Shown: positions 11,401 through 22,885 of the stretch, piece by piece
Position numbering within the stretch: position 1 is the stretch's first letter
Layout: the number at the start of each line of letters is the position of its first letter
Source of the DNA: Aphidius gifuensis
Taxonomy: Eukaryota > Arthropoda > Insecta > Hymenoptera > Braconidae
Direction of reading: 5' to 3'
Length of the DNA stretch: 64,000 bases
NCBI RefSeq assembly: GCF_014905175.1
Contig: NC_057790.1
Coordinates: forward strand, 13,728,469-13,792,468
Program-made: the position numbers and the translations under genes
Notes under the pieces: generated by a model
What the model was told of the DNA's origin: nothing
The model's database searches: none
The model's input: the letters and a program-made list of their open reading frames with translations, nothing else

Positions 11401-12979
11401 CATTCTGAACGATCGAGCGTTAACAGGAATAAAATTTCTATACTTATTATTCTCTGTATGTAATCAAAATAACTATGGAAAAATATAACATAGATAAAAA
11501 ATGGTTAATATACCAAATTTCAAATTTTGACTTGATAATTGATTTTTCTTCCAAAATATCCCTTCAATCGAAAAATAGTTCGGAAAGAAATTTTATGGTC
11601 CGGAAGGAGACATACAATAAGAAGAATATATTTTTGACGAAATTTAAAATGGTGAACTTAACGATGTAAATAAACATTTGGAAACGAACATTAATTTTTT
11701 TTTTCACTGAAAAACTTCTAACATCAAAACTAACACGTTTCGAGAGAAAAAAATTTTTGATTCAGACAATATTTTTTGAGCTTACTCAAAAAGCCATTTC
11801 TGAGTTTTTTTGACCCATAATTTTTTTTTTTTTGTAATTTATTGTTGTCACAGGAAATTTTTTGTTCAACCGACATTACGAAGGAAATGAGTTTCTGAAG
11901 GAGAAAAATTTATGAAAATTAAAAAAAAAAAAAAAAACAAGCATACTTACGCACGCATGCAATGCAGTAGATCTGTTTTTTTAGTAACACAAATCAAATT
12001 AATTTCGGAAACTTTGTATATTGAAATGTATTCAATAATAAAAAATTATTTGAGAATTAATATTTTTACCGTTAGTTGTTTCGAGTTGATTCAGAAAATT
12101 TTGAATTGATTAATGTATCATTAAAAAAGAATCAATATCAAAAATAGTTTAAGTTAATGGTTTTGCCCAAAGCAAAAATTAGTTATTATACGATAAATCA
12201 ATTCAAAATGAGATTAACAAGTCATAGCTTTTTGTAGTCTTCGTGATAGGCAGCTACAATCAAAGAAAAGTGTCAACGTTAAATATACTCACAAAATACG
12301 TAAATGAACAATGCTGGCTTCCAACATCCGTTTGAGATATGATTGCTGTCATCTGTTCATGTCACACGTGTTTCTGAAACGTAAACCATATTATAGATGT
12401 ATACTATAGAAAGTTTGTTCTGTATTTAACGAATATCTCCTATAAAATAGAATTTTTTTCCTTCGAAATTTTATATTCGAAAAATAAAACAAATGTTGTT
12501 ATAATAAATAAATAGAAATTCTTGAAAAACCAGAACAGATTTTGTAACATAGAACAATTCATTATACAATAAATTAACTATTTGAAACGTTGAATGAAAC
12601 TTCTTACAATGAATAAAAAAAGATCAAATTAATTTCAACTATTTATTTTTTTTTTAAAACGGAAAAATATAATTTGATCACGTTATCTATGTTCAGTATA
12701 TATGTTAAGATATACTTGATAGTATCTTAGCTTAAAACTTAAGAAATAAAATACATTCATCCAACCAATTTATGTAGATAGAATTCTGTTCAGGGTTGGA
12801 TCAGGCCATTCAGAAATAGAGCTTGGTTTGTTATTACAAATTTGATATTAAGCGAATTTAATGGCCAATCATCGTTGAAGTGACAATCATGCATAAATTC
12901 TTACGAAGAACATGTTTAAATGCGTCAGATCAAGCTTTATTTTATTGAAACTCTTTTTTTTTGTTTCGAAACGTTTCAG
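11401..12979. other. AT-rich stretch with no supported gene
   Basis: Only short AT-driven open frames occur. No domain, splice pattern or terminal repeat is convincing. Confidence 0.4.
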
Positions 12980-13103
12980 GTTAACCAATAAAGCAATCAT
13001 GGCTACAGACGTCTGGGTTTCGAGACAATCGAGCCATTATTATTATTCAGGTTCGTTGTCGACGAAACCTGCACGATTTGTATCCGCTTCAACTGATAAG
13101 TAA
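12980..13103 (+). CDS. Candidate short coding exon, unidentified
   Basis: A pyrimidine-rich tract ending TTTCAG (12974-12979) precedes GTTAACC and CAATCATGGCT, a good start context at 12999. The frame then runs 34 codons to TAA at 13101-13103, with codons noticeably less AT-biased than the flanks. The peptide begins MATDVWVSRQSS and is rich in Ser and Tyr. I do not recognise it. A weak alternative is splicing at AA|GTAACT just before the stop. The promoter candidate at 8.5 kb lies upstream on the same strand, which would make this exon 2 of a larger gene. Both calls are speculative, and a random open frame is possible. Confidence 0.22.
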
Positions 13104-13315
13104 CTGTAAAGTTTACAGCTTTTCACATTTTTATTGGACCAAAAAAATTGAAGACATTTTGATGTACACTAAAAAAAATCGTGTTTCGGTTGGAACCATA
13201 AATATCTATATTTTAGAAAAACTTTTTCTAAAATGTAAAATGACTTGATTTCACCCTGAAAATATTTTATGTCACAAAAAAAATTCAATTATAACAATTA
13301 AGAACGATGTATATG

Positions 13316-14805
13316 TAGTGATGCCGCGAGACGAGACGAGAGAAAATTAGTCTCTCGTCTCGAATATTCTCATCTCTCGTCTCGTCTCGACTTCTCTGGG
13401 TAAAGAATTCATTCGTAGTAGTTTTATTCACAATATAAACAATAGATTCATTACTTTGATTTTATTATAAATTTTTTTTTAATTTTTCAATACGAATTAT
13501 TTATGCTTAGATATTATGCATTTGGTTATTCCGCTAATTTTTCTGCGAAAAACAAATATAATATGAAAAAAAATATATGCTATCCACCGTACTACATAGG
13601 GATGTGAAAAAATTTTGTGACCGTCACATGACCGTTTTGTGACGCCGTCTGTGACCGTCTGTGACCGTCTGTGACGCGGGCAAAAATCGTGACCATTTTC
13701 ATGACCCAACTTTTGTGACCAAATTTATGACGACTTATCGGAATTTTTTCGTATTTTTTTTTTTTATCAAAAAAAGAGACAGACGCACACACACAGACAG
13801 AGTTGAAAATCTGATAAATTATTGATAAACAATTATCTGTAATTGATAATTATCAATAAAAATTTATAAATATTTAATATCATTAACTAAATATCTAATT
13901 ATTTATCACACACAGCAGTCTAACCAATAATCACAATATTGGTAACAAATATTTTTTGTTCAATTGAATAAATTTATATTTAATATAAAAAAAAAAAAAA
14001 ACAATAATAAATGCTCAACATTTAACATAAAATATTAAATTTAACCATTTAATAATTGAATAGCATTCAACAATTAAATATCAATTTAATAAATTTGCAA
14101 TTAATATAGAAAAATAAAAACAATATTAAATTTTGGACATTTTTATCTAGCTTTTTTAAATAACAAATTTTGTGACGAAATATTTTGTGACGGTCTTTTT
14201 TACAACTATTTTGAAGATTTAAAAAAAAAAACCAATTGTGACGGAAAAAATGTGACGAAAAAATGACGAATTATTTTGTGACGGTCTTTTTTACAACTAT
14301 TTTGAAGATTTAAAAAAAATACCAATTGTGACGGAGAAAATGTGACGAAAAAAATGACGGTCACAGACGGTATTTTTTTTTGTGACGTGACACAAAAAAA
14401 AAAATGACCGTCATTTACATCACTAGTACTACATAAAAACAAGAAGCAATATAAATAATAATATAATCAACATTGATAAAAAAAATCAAAAATTTATTAT
14501 AATCGATTGAACAAAATTATGAAAAAGTCTAAAGTATAATCACTGAACCAAAAAAAATCTTATTGAAAACAAGTGATATTAAAGGGGTCAGAAATGTATT
14601 ATAAGTAGATTAAAAATATATAAAAAATAAAAAAAATAAAAACAAGAACTAAATTATTTATCTCTCGAATTTTCTCTCGCATATCGACATCGCTGTCTCG
14701 TCTCGTCTCTCGCGACGAGAGAAAATTCGGCTCTCGTCTCGAATTATATCGTCTCTCGTCACCTCTCTCTCGTCTCGAGTTCTCTCGTCTATTGCGGCAT
14801 CACTA
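13316..14805. mobile_element. Non-autonomous hAT-like element (outer)
   Basis: Ends TAGTGATGCCGC / GCGGCATCACTA with many GAGACGAGA repeats beneath both ends. TAGTGATG-type tips and 8-bp duplications are hAT features. The flanks read ATGTATATG and ATGTATAA, a near-match rather than a perfect duplication. It contains a second hAT element and no transposase. Confidence 0.75.
13597..14425. mobile_element. Non-autonomous hAT element (inner, nested)
   Basis: Tips TAGGGATGTGAAA and TTTACATCACTA, flanked by an exact 8-bp duplication GTACTACA (13589-13596 and 14426-14433). Subterminal TGTGACCGTC repeats stand in tandem at the left end, with GTGACGGTC-type repeats at the right, probable transposase-binding arrays. 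It inserted into the outer hAT element, so it is the younger of the two. Confidence 0.9.
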
Positions 14806-15179
14806 ATGTATAATTTTAGATGAATATCAGAATTCGTAGTTTTAATTAAAGCAAGTTTTTACTACAATACATAAATAAATAATTTAGTTTGCACCTTTCG
14901 GTGGTCGCTCACGTATATGGCCATGAACCGTCACGTGTCTGTTGCAAAAGATCGAAGATATATATTAAAATTTACAACAGAAAAATTTTTACCTATGTCT
15001 TTCTCAAATACGTCACTAACAAGATCACAGACACCATTTATTACAATACAGTATTGAAAGACAAATAGGGTAATTCTGAAAATGTTATGAATTATGTTTT
15101 AATATAACCCCCGTGAATTTAATCACGCATGTACTATCAAGTTTTATAAAATTTATTGACACATGTTATTTAAATAAAT
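14806..15179. other. AT-rich stretch, nothing recognised
   Basis: No gene or repeat signal beyond AT-rich composition. Confidence 0.4.
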
Positions 15180-16560
15180 CATTTTTAACTAACGTTATTG
15201 AATGACTAGCTTCATTGAACTAATAATGAATGAATTATTCGATGACTATTATTTGTTAATAATAATTTAATAAACATATTTGCACTTCTAAAGTTTTTTT
15301 AGTTTTTTTTTATTTTAAATTTTTCTAAGATAAAAAAAAAACTTAGAAAAATTAATTTATTAATATAAGCCTTTGCTAAATACTTAATTTCAATGCTTAA
15401 CTATTGAACTGAGCAATACGGATTAACCATAAAAAAGCATGGCTTCCCGGGATAAAAATTTTAAGTACGGAAAAAGTTTTGAGGCTTAAAAAAGTATAGA
15501 AAAAGTATTGAAAGTATGGAAAAAGGTCTGAAAACGTACGAATTTAACGACAAAAATATTATTTTGATTGAAGCCTTTAATTTCAGTCTGGAAAAAGTCC
15601 TGATATTCAAGACAGGCATTTTTTTCCTCAAGATATTCAAATTTGGTCTGGAAAAAGTATTTAATTTCAAGACTATTGTCTGGATACGTTGTAAATATTA
15701 AAAAAGTCCTCGAATCCAAGACCAAAGTACTATTTAATAAAAAACTTGAAAATTTTTTATCAGCTGAAAAAAAACTAAGTTCTTTTTTTTTTGGACTTAG
15801 AAAATTTTAATTTTGCTTAAATAAAACTAAGTCCTTCATTTTATACACTTGAAAAATTTTTATGCGGAGTAAAAAAAAAACTAATTCATAAATAAAGGGT
15901 TTATAAATTAAATAATTGATTTTTTTAAATACACAGCTTTTTTTAAATGTAGAGTCGATTTTATTTTAGAAAATTACAACTAATAATTAATTAATACGTT
16001 TGTGTTATGTAATATTGATTTCAGTATGATCTGATAAATTATTTCATCAAGTTAATAAAAAATAAATAAACGAATATAAATTATATTATAAATAAATTTG
16101 GTAATAAATTAATATTAAATAACCAATTTATAATAAATTTTTTAATTATTCTCCGCATAATTATGATTGTTTAATCAGCACCACAGAAAAAAGTATTGGA
16201 TAAGTCTTAATTTCCAATATTTTTATAGTATGGAAAAAGTCTTGAAATTCCGTACCTTTTAGAAGTAACTCCCAAAAGTCTTATTATTCGATACTTTTTC
16301 AGGATTTTTGATCAGTCCTGAAAAAGTAGTGATTTTGGCAACCATCAGGATTGGTCTTATTTCACAACTTTGAGTCTTATTTTTCAAGACTTTTTCGTAC
16401 CTAAAATTTTTATCCCGGGTCGTTCAAGGCTCATTTTTACAGTTAAGCCGTAAGAATAAAAATGTTTGGCATGATGAGTATTGAAAAAAATGGCTTGTAC
16501 TGCTTGGAATTTAATTTCGTACTCAAGCCAATATTTAATATTTTATTTTGGCAGTTTTTC
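15180..16560 (+). repeat. Dispersed repeat, copy 2, interrupted by a TIR element
   Basis: The outer parts (15180-15445 and 16420-16560) correspond to copy 1 at 10941-11400. The middle is the TIR element at 15446-16419. Confidence 0.6.
15446..16419. mobile_element. TIR element with CCCGGG ends
   Basis: The left end CCCGGGATAAAAATTTTAAG, continuing TACGGAAAAAG, is mirrored by CTTTTTCGTACCTAAAATTTTTATCCCGGG read in two parts (16390-16419). The ~30-bp TIR has about two mismatches. Subterminal GAAAAAGTCCTGA motifs are iterated at both ends in opposite orientation. It is 974 bp, with no coding and no clear target duplication. Confidence 0.85.
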
Positions 16561-17583
16561 TTGAATACAAAATGTATATGTATGAATAGGGTTATTTAAC
16601 TCATGGTAGAAATGAGTTTTTTCAATAATCTCTTTGTTAAAACATTTAATACATTTATTTTTTTTTTGTTCCCACGCTTATTGTTCATTATTTTGTGACA
16701 GTTTATTTCTCTTTCAGTCTCTGCAATTGTTTCGGATGACTCGATCTCTAAAGTTTCAGAACGTCCGAACATCTATTGAAAAAATATATTCCAATATTTT
16801 TAATTAAAGTTAAACAAAACCTATGTGAGTTCGATAAGGCTGTGAGCGGCAGAAATGTATTTGCGCATTTTGGTAAATAACTCAGTTGAGTATTAAATAG
16901 TAGCACTTCATCGAACGTATACTCATGCAAGTATATGTATGTATATGTGTACTTATCATCGATAACTATAGTTAGAATTCGTCGTAATTCAACTCGATAT
17001 TTATTAGTTCCAACATCCACTTGCTGCTGTTTCCTAACTTTTAAAGTACGTATTTTTTCAGATGGATTTATTCACAGCTTATCATCAATAAATATTTAAA
17101 TAATTTAAAATAGTGTCTATTCCGTGAAAAAAAAGTGTGAATTTGATAAAAATACTAAAAAAAGTTTTCCAATGCTCGTTTGACTCATTGTTAACATAAC
17201 GGAAAACGCACCAAGAAAATGTATTTTTGTATTTTAAACATAGCTACCAAACAATGGCATGCTTTGGCTGAAAGAAATAAAATTCACATAAACGAATGAT
17301 ATGTTTAAGTGAGAAAGAAAAAGTCCTGATTATTGAAGACAGTTCTTTAAACTCACTGTACACTTGTTTTTTTCGAGTGAAAATTGGAAGAGCACACACT
17401 GTAAAAAATTTTTAGCTGCAGCAACGAGCTAGATAGCTGTCTCTCCTATCCACGGCTAACTAACCTTTGCGCAATTAAAAAAGATACTTAACAAGACTTT
17501 TCCTGAGAAAATAATTTTTATATGGGGAAATAGCATAATATTCATTTCAATCAGGTAATACACCTAAAAAAAGTAATATCTTT
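16561..17583. other. Mostly AT-rich; one open minus-strand segment
   Basis: On the minus strand about 80 codons stay open from roughly 17060 to 16810. No known protein is recognised. A good acceptor, TTTATTTCTCTTTCAG, lies on the plus strand near 16727. Neither is enough to call a gene. Confidence 0.3.
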
Positions 17584-18718
17584 CACGGAGAGAAAGTCGC
17601 AGCATATATTACTGTAGTGGTATCGTATAAATCATAGCCGACGTCATTAAAGCGACTAATTCCCACTTATTATAATGATTATTATTATATTTCATCTAAA
17701 TTTTTTACTGTAGTCTACCGGAATTTTTGGAAGTCTCGAGTTAATGGTATACTTTATGCCAGAAATTACTGTAGTGTACAGCAGGTTTTCCCGCCAGATG
17801 ACACGAATATTTATTGGAAATCAAGTGTGTTCCTAACCTCTTCTAAAAAAGTTTATTGTTTTTATTTTATTCATGAATTTAAATAAAAATACGGTGAAAC
17901 ACATGAAAATTATAAAATGGTTTATTTTTTTAAAATTAATAAACACGTTACATTTTTATTTTGATGTTTTAACAAGAAGGTTTTATTTAATTTTTTGTGT
18001 TGTTTTTTTGTTTTGTTTTGATTAAAATTACTGTAGTGTAGTAGGAAATTCTAGTTGATCCTGGTGGCCTCCCCACGCAACTTCTCAATTTCCAGTAGAC
18101 TACAGTAAAATTTGTTTGATACTCTACAGCATTGGTTGCTGCGGATTTCTCTCCGTGTTCTGAATTACAATGTTGGTAAATTGACAAATACAAAAAAAAA
18201 AAAAAAATTACAAAAAAGAATCTACAAATAAAATTAACAGATAAATTCAAAATATGTCTACTGAATATGGGAAAATGGAATAATACCGAATCATTCACAA
18301 GAACATCGCACTATCGTCGAGAATATCATAATTTTTACAAGAATATCGTAGAAATAATGGTTATAGTACCGACGATATGATATGATAGTATTGCACAATT
18401 TTAACGATACGTAACGATAACGCTTAAATAATACTCGTATATGGAGAGGAAAATTATTTTAATAACAAAAAAAAATAATTTTTACTATTTTACAGTATCG
18501 GCAGACGTATTGGACAAATTGAAATTTTTATTAAACACAAGACATTTTATAACATCATCAACGTAATCGGCAACTGTCTCACCGTATTATGGTAACAAAG
18601 ACTTAGTAGTTTTTTACCTCCGTGTATCATATCATGGTAACTCTACACCCAGTTACTCATTTTACGCCACTACAGTAATTTGTGCTCAAGTAACTACAGT
18701 AATGATTTCTCTCTGTGT
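17584..18718. mobile_element. Fold-back TIR element with CACGGAGAGAAA ends
   Basis: CACGGAGAGAAA (17584) is mirrored by TTTCTCTCTGTG (ending 18718). Beneath both ends ATTACTGTAGT motifs occur repeatedly, including an internal palindrome at 18028-18115 and a third end-like TTTCTCTCCGTG near 18158. It is 1.1 kb and non-coding, probably several related MITEs inserted into one another. Confidence 0.7.
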
Positions 18719-19810
18719 TCTTTTATGACAACGACGAAAATTACAAATTTTGGCAACAGTGAAGGAAAAAAGATAGATGAAGAAAATTATGAAGGGGACC
18801 GTGCGAAACGACCGGATATAAATTTCCGGCATAGATAATTTGCTACACAAAATTGAATGTTCAGGACATTCGTCTGCTGGTCGCATCAGAAAATGAAAGC
18901 GTTTTCTTTAGCTCCTATTCGTTTCCGTTCTTTTACGGCAACATTTTAATGATTATCTGTATTTTTTTTCCATTAGTTAAATTTACCGCTCTGTATATAT
19001 CCGTTCTAAATATTTGTAAATTGATAAAGATTCACACATACAATGTTCCAATGTTTTCTTTTATAATCCCATATTAAAAATCATGTCATTTAGCGTATAG
19101 TTTCGTAAACGGTCACAAATGTTAAAACTTTTACTGATGTCCATTAATAAAAAATACCATTGGACAGATGTGTGTTTTCTCGATGGCAAACAAAATGGAT
19201 GACCAATATTTCTTTTCCATTTAAAATGTTTATTATGAAACTTCAAGCCTATCTGCTGCCCATCCTGTTGAAGCTAGCTTTTTATTATTGCAAATTTAAG
19301 GCGTTATCACAGGAAACTCATAATGATTAACTTTCAATATAAATTATAAAAGTATAATCTCCACTAAGAGAAATTTTAACTAAAAATTGAATGTTTGAAT
19401 AGAAATTACTATAGTGTTTTGTAATTCTAATTTTATTTCTATGACTGGCAGCGAGAAATGATATTCTGCAATAATGTAAAATGTCACACAATGTCAAAAA
19501 ATTGTTATGTTACTTCAAGTCTCTCTATATCGTTATCTATTGCAGATAGACATGGGGTTGTGCGAAGTTTATTATTAAAAATTCAATTCTAAACAATTTA
19601 TAACGAATTACTTTTTTTGATTAATCTCATAGATTATGAGTTATGAGTTAATTAAAATGAAGAACATGCATGATTTGTGGAAACAATAAAAAATATTATA
19701 TGTTCAAATAAAAAATACTGCACAATTTAATAAATATTCTAATAAATATAATAAAAATTATCATATATACATATAAAAGTTAGTACAAACTTAAATAATT
19801 TTTTCCTCAC
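18719..19810. other. AT-rich stretch, nothing firm
   Basis: Short open frames occur on both strands. A degenerate ACTATAGTG end near 19410 resembles the element to the left. No gene is supported. Confidence 0.4.
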
Positions 19811-19970
19811 TGAGGCATTTTTTTGTCTACTTTTCCCAACGCGTTTGCGTCGGTAAAGTGGACCATTATCCCACTCTTTGCTCCACACGTCTTTTTCAAT
19901 ATACCGAGCGTAACTTTCATTTTACCGTAAAAATCAGGCTTGAGGCAATGGGGAGCCAACTTGAAACTAT
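19811..19970 (-). CDS. Odorant-binding-protein-like exon (partial)
   Basis: Minus strand. A pyrimidine-rich tract ending CACTGCAG gives an acceptor at 19971. About 53 codons follow, and a donor CCTCA|GTGAGG closes the exon at 19811. The peptide includes KPDFYGKMKVTLGILKKTCG and then AKSGI. In insect PBP/GOBP proteins the first helix reads roughly (K/R)P(D/E)-x-x-x-x-M-x-x-x-L-x-x-L-(K/R)-x-x-C-x-x-K-(S/T)-G, with the first disulphide Cys in that place. The match is by eye and covers only this helix. The remaining cysteines and the signal peptide would be on other exons, which I cannot find. If the frame is read through instead, it stops shortly after the donor. It is probably a real or recently dead exon, with the identity tentative. 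Confidence 0.35.
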
Positions 19971-21275
19971 CTGCAGTGTAGAATTCAAAGAAATAGAAAG
20001 TCCCTAGCGTTGTTTCCATATGAACACTATATATATACTAATTCAATATTACCTGTTTGAATTATTCATAGAATTATAGATTACACTATAATTATTTTGT
20101 AAAAAAGCTTTTCTGTAGTATGAATTATTGAAAGCATATATATTTCAAAAAAAACACATTTCACACATTTCTATATTTGATAATGTCACTCACTAAAAAA
20201 AGTAAAATATTCGAAATTTCAAAATGCTCACACACGTGAAATATGCTTTGAAAACTATAAATAGTCGAAAAAAAGTTAGCTATCCAATAAAATGAACAAA
20301 ATTATTCTTACTCAACGTGGTTTTCTTTCATAGTTAAAATCTAATTTATGTACGATTTGATGAGAATTGTAAATAGAAAAATATAATGATACTTACGATT
20401 AACATATTTTACTACAAATATAATTACACATTTTTAATTCACGTATCAATTAAAATTTCAAATTATAATTTTTATAAAAATATATATTCCTTATAATGAT
20501 AAATAAAATAAAGCTCTTAACATTTGAAAACCAACTTATGACTCTAACGTTTTTATGAGACGATTTGTATGTGCACATTTATTAGTTTCAAACTCAAATT
20601 GCATCCAGTTAATACAATAATAATTATTTATTTTTTAGTTAATGATATATGTATAAAAAATTTGATGTCCTTTTGAGCAGTAAAATTTTATAATTATATT
20701 GCAAGAATTCTACTAATTAAGGACTCGCAAATCACAAACTCTTATGTTATCAATAAATTAATTATCTGTATGCGATCAATTAGGCGATTAGAAAATCATT
20801 TAATTACTAATTCAAACTAATTTGTTTTTTCACGCAATATTGTAATATACTCAATCGAAATTACACTAAATACTGATTCATCCGAATTTATAAGACAGTG
20901 GGAATTGCAGGAAATATGAATGTTTTTGAAAATCGATTAATATTGCAGAAAGTTTTTTTATCACAAATTTAAAGTTTGAAAATAATTCAAAATATTTTAT
21001 TATAGAAATATTTCATATATTTATTACATGAATTAATTTAATATTTCAACATCGAAAAAAATTCTACAAAATTAAATGGATCAATAAGTTATATAAAAAT
21101 ATGAATGTTTGAAATTTATGATGTACCGTGGTGGCACCAGTACTCGGACGGTAGAGGCGTAATTTAAACTATTTAAACTATAAAAAATATATTAAAAAAA
21201 AAAAAAAAAATCATTATTATTTTTAAATTCTTCATAATAATACCTTCTATTAAAAAAAAAAAAAACTCGTATCAA
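19971..21275. other. AT-rich stretch, nothing recognised
   Basis: No open frame of note, no terminal repeats and no RNA gene signals. Confidence 0.4.
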
Positions 21276-21656
21276 TCGATAATTTATTTATTCGAAAACC
21301 TCTGAGCATTCATTAAAAAATAAAAATTCGGCATATAAGATATATTGTCTAAAGCTTTTAAATACAGCTTTCTAACTAATCATCTTGAATTCAAATATAT
21401 TGATTATTTTGAAAGTTATGATTTTTTGAAACACTGAAAAAAAAACAGTGTTATTTGTGCAATTTTTTTATAACCGAATAAATGCTGTTTTTTTTTAAGT
21501 GTTTCAAAAAATCATAACTTTCAAAATAATTGATATATTTGAATTCAAGATGATTAGTTAGAAAGCTGTATTAAAAAGCTTTAGACAATATATCTTATAT
21601 GCCGAATTTTTATTTTTTAATGAATGCTCAGAGGTCTTCGAATAAATAAATTATCG
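21276..21656. repeat. 380-bp palindrome, ~165-bp arms
   Basis: The arms share CGATAATTTATTTATTCGAA, CTCTGAGCATTCATTAAAAA, TTCGGCATATAAGATATATT and AAAGTTATGATTTTTTGAAA in opposite orientation with few mismatches, around a ~50-bp loop. It is non-coding. Confidence 0.9.
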
Positions 21657-21785
21657 TTTTTTTAGAAATAAACGTTTACAAAGTTTTCTAGCCGCGAAAC
21701 AGTCAATTGAAAATTTTTCTTTCAATATGTATTTTAAAGCTTTTTTTTTACGCTTTCGAATAGTCGTATTTTCAAGTCTCTAGCT

Positions 21786-22885
21786 TGAAAATTGATGAAG
21801 TTATGAACAAAAGATTAATTTTTGGTGAATCAAAATTTGATTCAGCTGAATGATTTCCATTAGTGATATTATCATGAATTTCATCACTAATTTTTCCATT
21901 TATCTTTGTTTCAATTACTTTTGTAATTTTATCATTATCATGACTTGTTGATGTTTCAATTGGTTCTATTCCTACATCATCAAATTTGTTTGAAATTTGA
22001 AGAATTTCATAGTCCTTTTGTATATTTTTATCAATGTTATCATCGTTAATTTTAATTATGTCTTTGTTATTTTTGTCATTATTATCTGAATTATTAATTG
22101 TACAATTATTTATATTTGATGTATGTATTTATTTTTATTTTTCAATTTATTTTTCTTTTTTCATCTGGTTCAATATCAATTGACTTCATAATTTGTTGAT
22201 TTTTCACGATTACGTGATAATCAGAGCCGGGAAGTTCGTTTGTTATTTCAGCTTGCCGTAAATACCATGGCAACATGGTGAAATATAGTTAAAAAAAAAG
22301 ACGATCTGAGCCTCGTACATGGAAAAAATGGCCTTATTTTTTTTGGCCTCTTAAAAATGGCCCTTTAAAATGGACTTATATTTTTGGCCTCTTAAAAATG
22401 GCCTCAAAAAATGACCTTATTTTTTTTGGCCTCTTAAAAATGGCCCCAAAAAATGGCCAAAAGAGGCCAAAAACATAAGGCCATTTTTTAAAGCCATTTT
22501 TAAAAAGCCAAAAAAAAAATAAGGCCATTTTAAGAGGCCAAAAAAAATAAGGCCATTTTTTGAGGCCATTTTTTCCATGTACGAGGCTCAGATCGTCTTT
22601 TTTTTTAACTATATTTCACCATGTTGCCATGGTATTTACGGCAAGCTGAAATAACAGACGAACTTCCCGGCTCTGGTGATAATATATAATTACTTATTGC
22701 TCTTCTACTTTTTTCTGGTTTTTCTTTTCTTAGAAATCTCGTTAAAACAGCATCTGAACAATCATATTTTAAACTTTCTGATTTTTTTGATTGAAAAGAC
22801 TCATTCTTGCTATTGGATAAAGTGGTGGAGAATTTTTAGTTGAATTTGTTGTTTCAGATTCTTTTAGTACTGTGAATTAATATTC
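21786..22885 (-). pseudogene. Coding-like segment, unidentified, split by a hAT element
   Basis: On the minus strand, 22885-22676 has an acceptor ATTCACAG and an open segment with a frame switch. Its later part reads ...DAVLTRFLRKEKPEKSRRAI. The hAT element at 22222-22675 then interrupts, and removing it plus one duplication copy keeps the frame open to a TGA near 22175. Further on, about 110 codons (22120-21786) remain open and are very rich in Asn, Asp, Ile and Lys. I do not recognise a family. The Arg/Ile-rich stretch is loosely like the exon at 38885-39091. A frameshift and an unlinked start indicate a dead or mis-joined gene. Confidence 0.35.
22222..22675. mobile_element. GGCC-rich hAT fold-back element, copy 1
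   Basis: Ends CAGAGCCGGGAAGTTCG / CGAACTTCCCGGCTCTG with an exact 8-bp duplication GTGATAAT (22214-22221 and 22676-22683). The arms, about 110 bp, are nearly identical; inside, AAAAATGGCCT/AGGCCATTTTT motifs are iterated on both sides of the centre. CAGAG tips and 8-bp duplications place it in hAT. It is non-autonomous, with a second copy at 39724-40304. Confidence 0.92.

Noticed and set aside
11122..11463. 113-codon plus-strand frame
   Set aside because: It reads straight through two hairpin MITEs.
16810..17060. Open minus-strand segment of about 80 codons (contains VDVGTNKYRVELRRILTIVI)
   Set aside because: No recognisable domain, no clean splice pair, and Tyr/Thr repeats that suggest AT-driven chance. 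Kept only as a note.
18686..18886. Minus-strand frame beginning MRPADECPEH
   Set aside because: The first 30 codons look coding but the rest is a hydrophobic AT-rich run into a transposon end; no family match.
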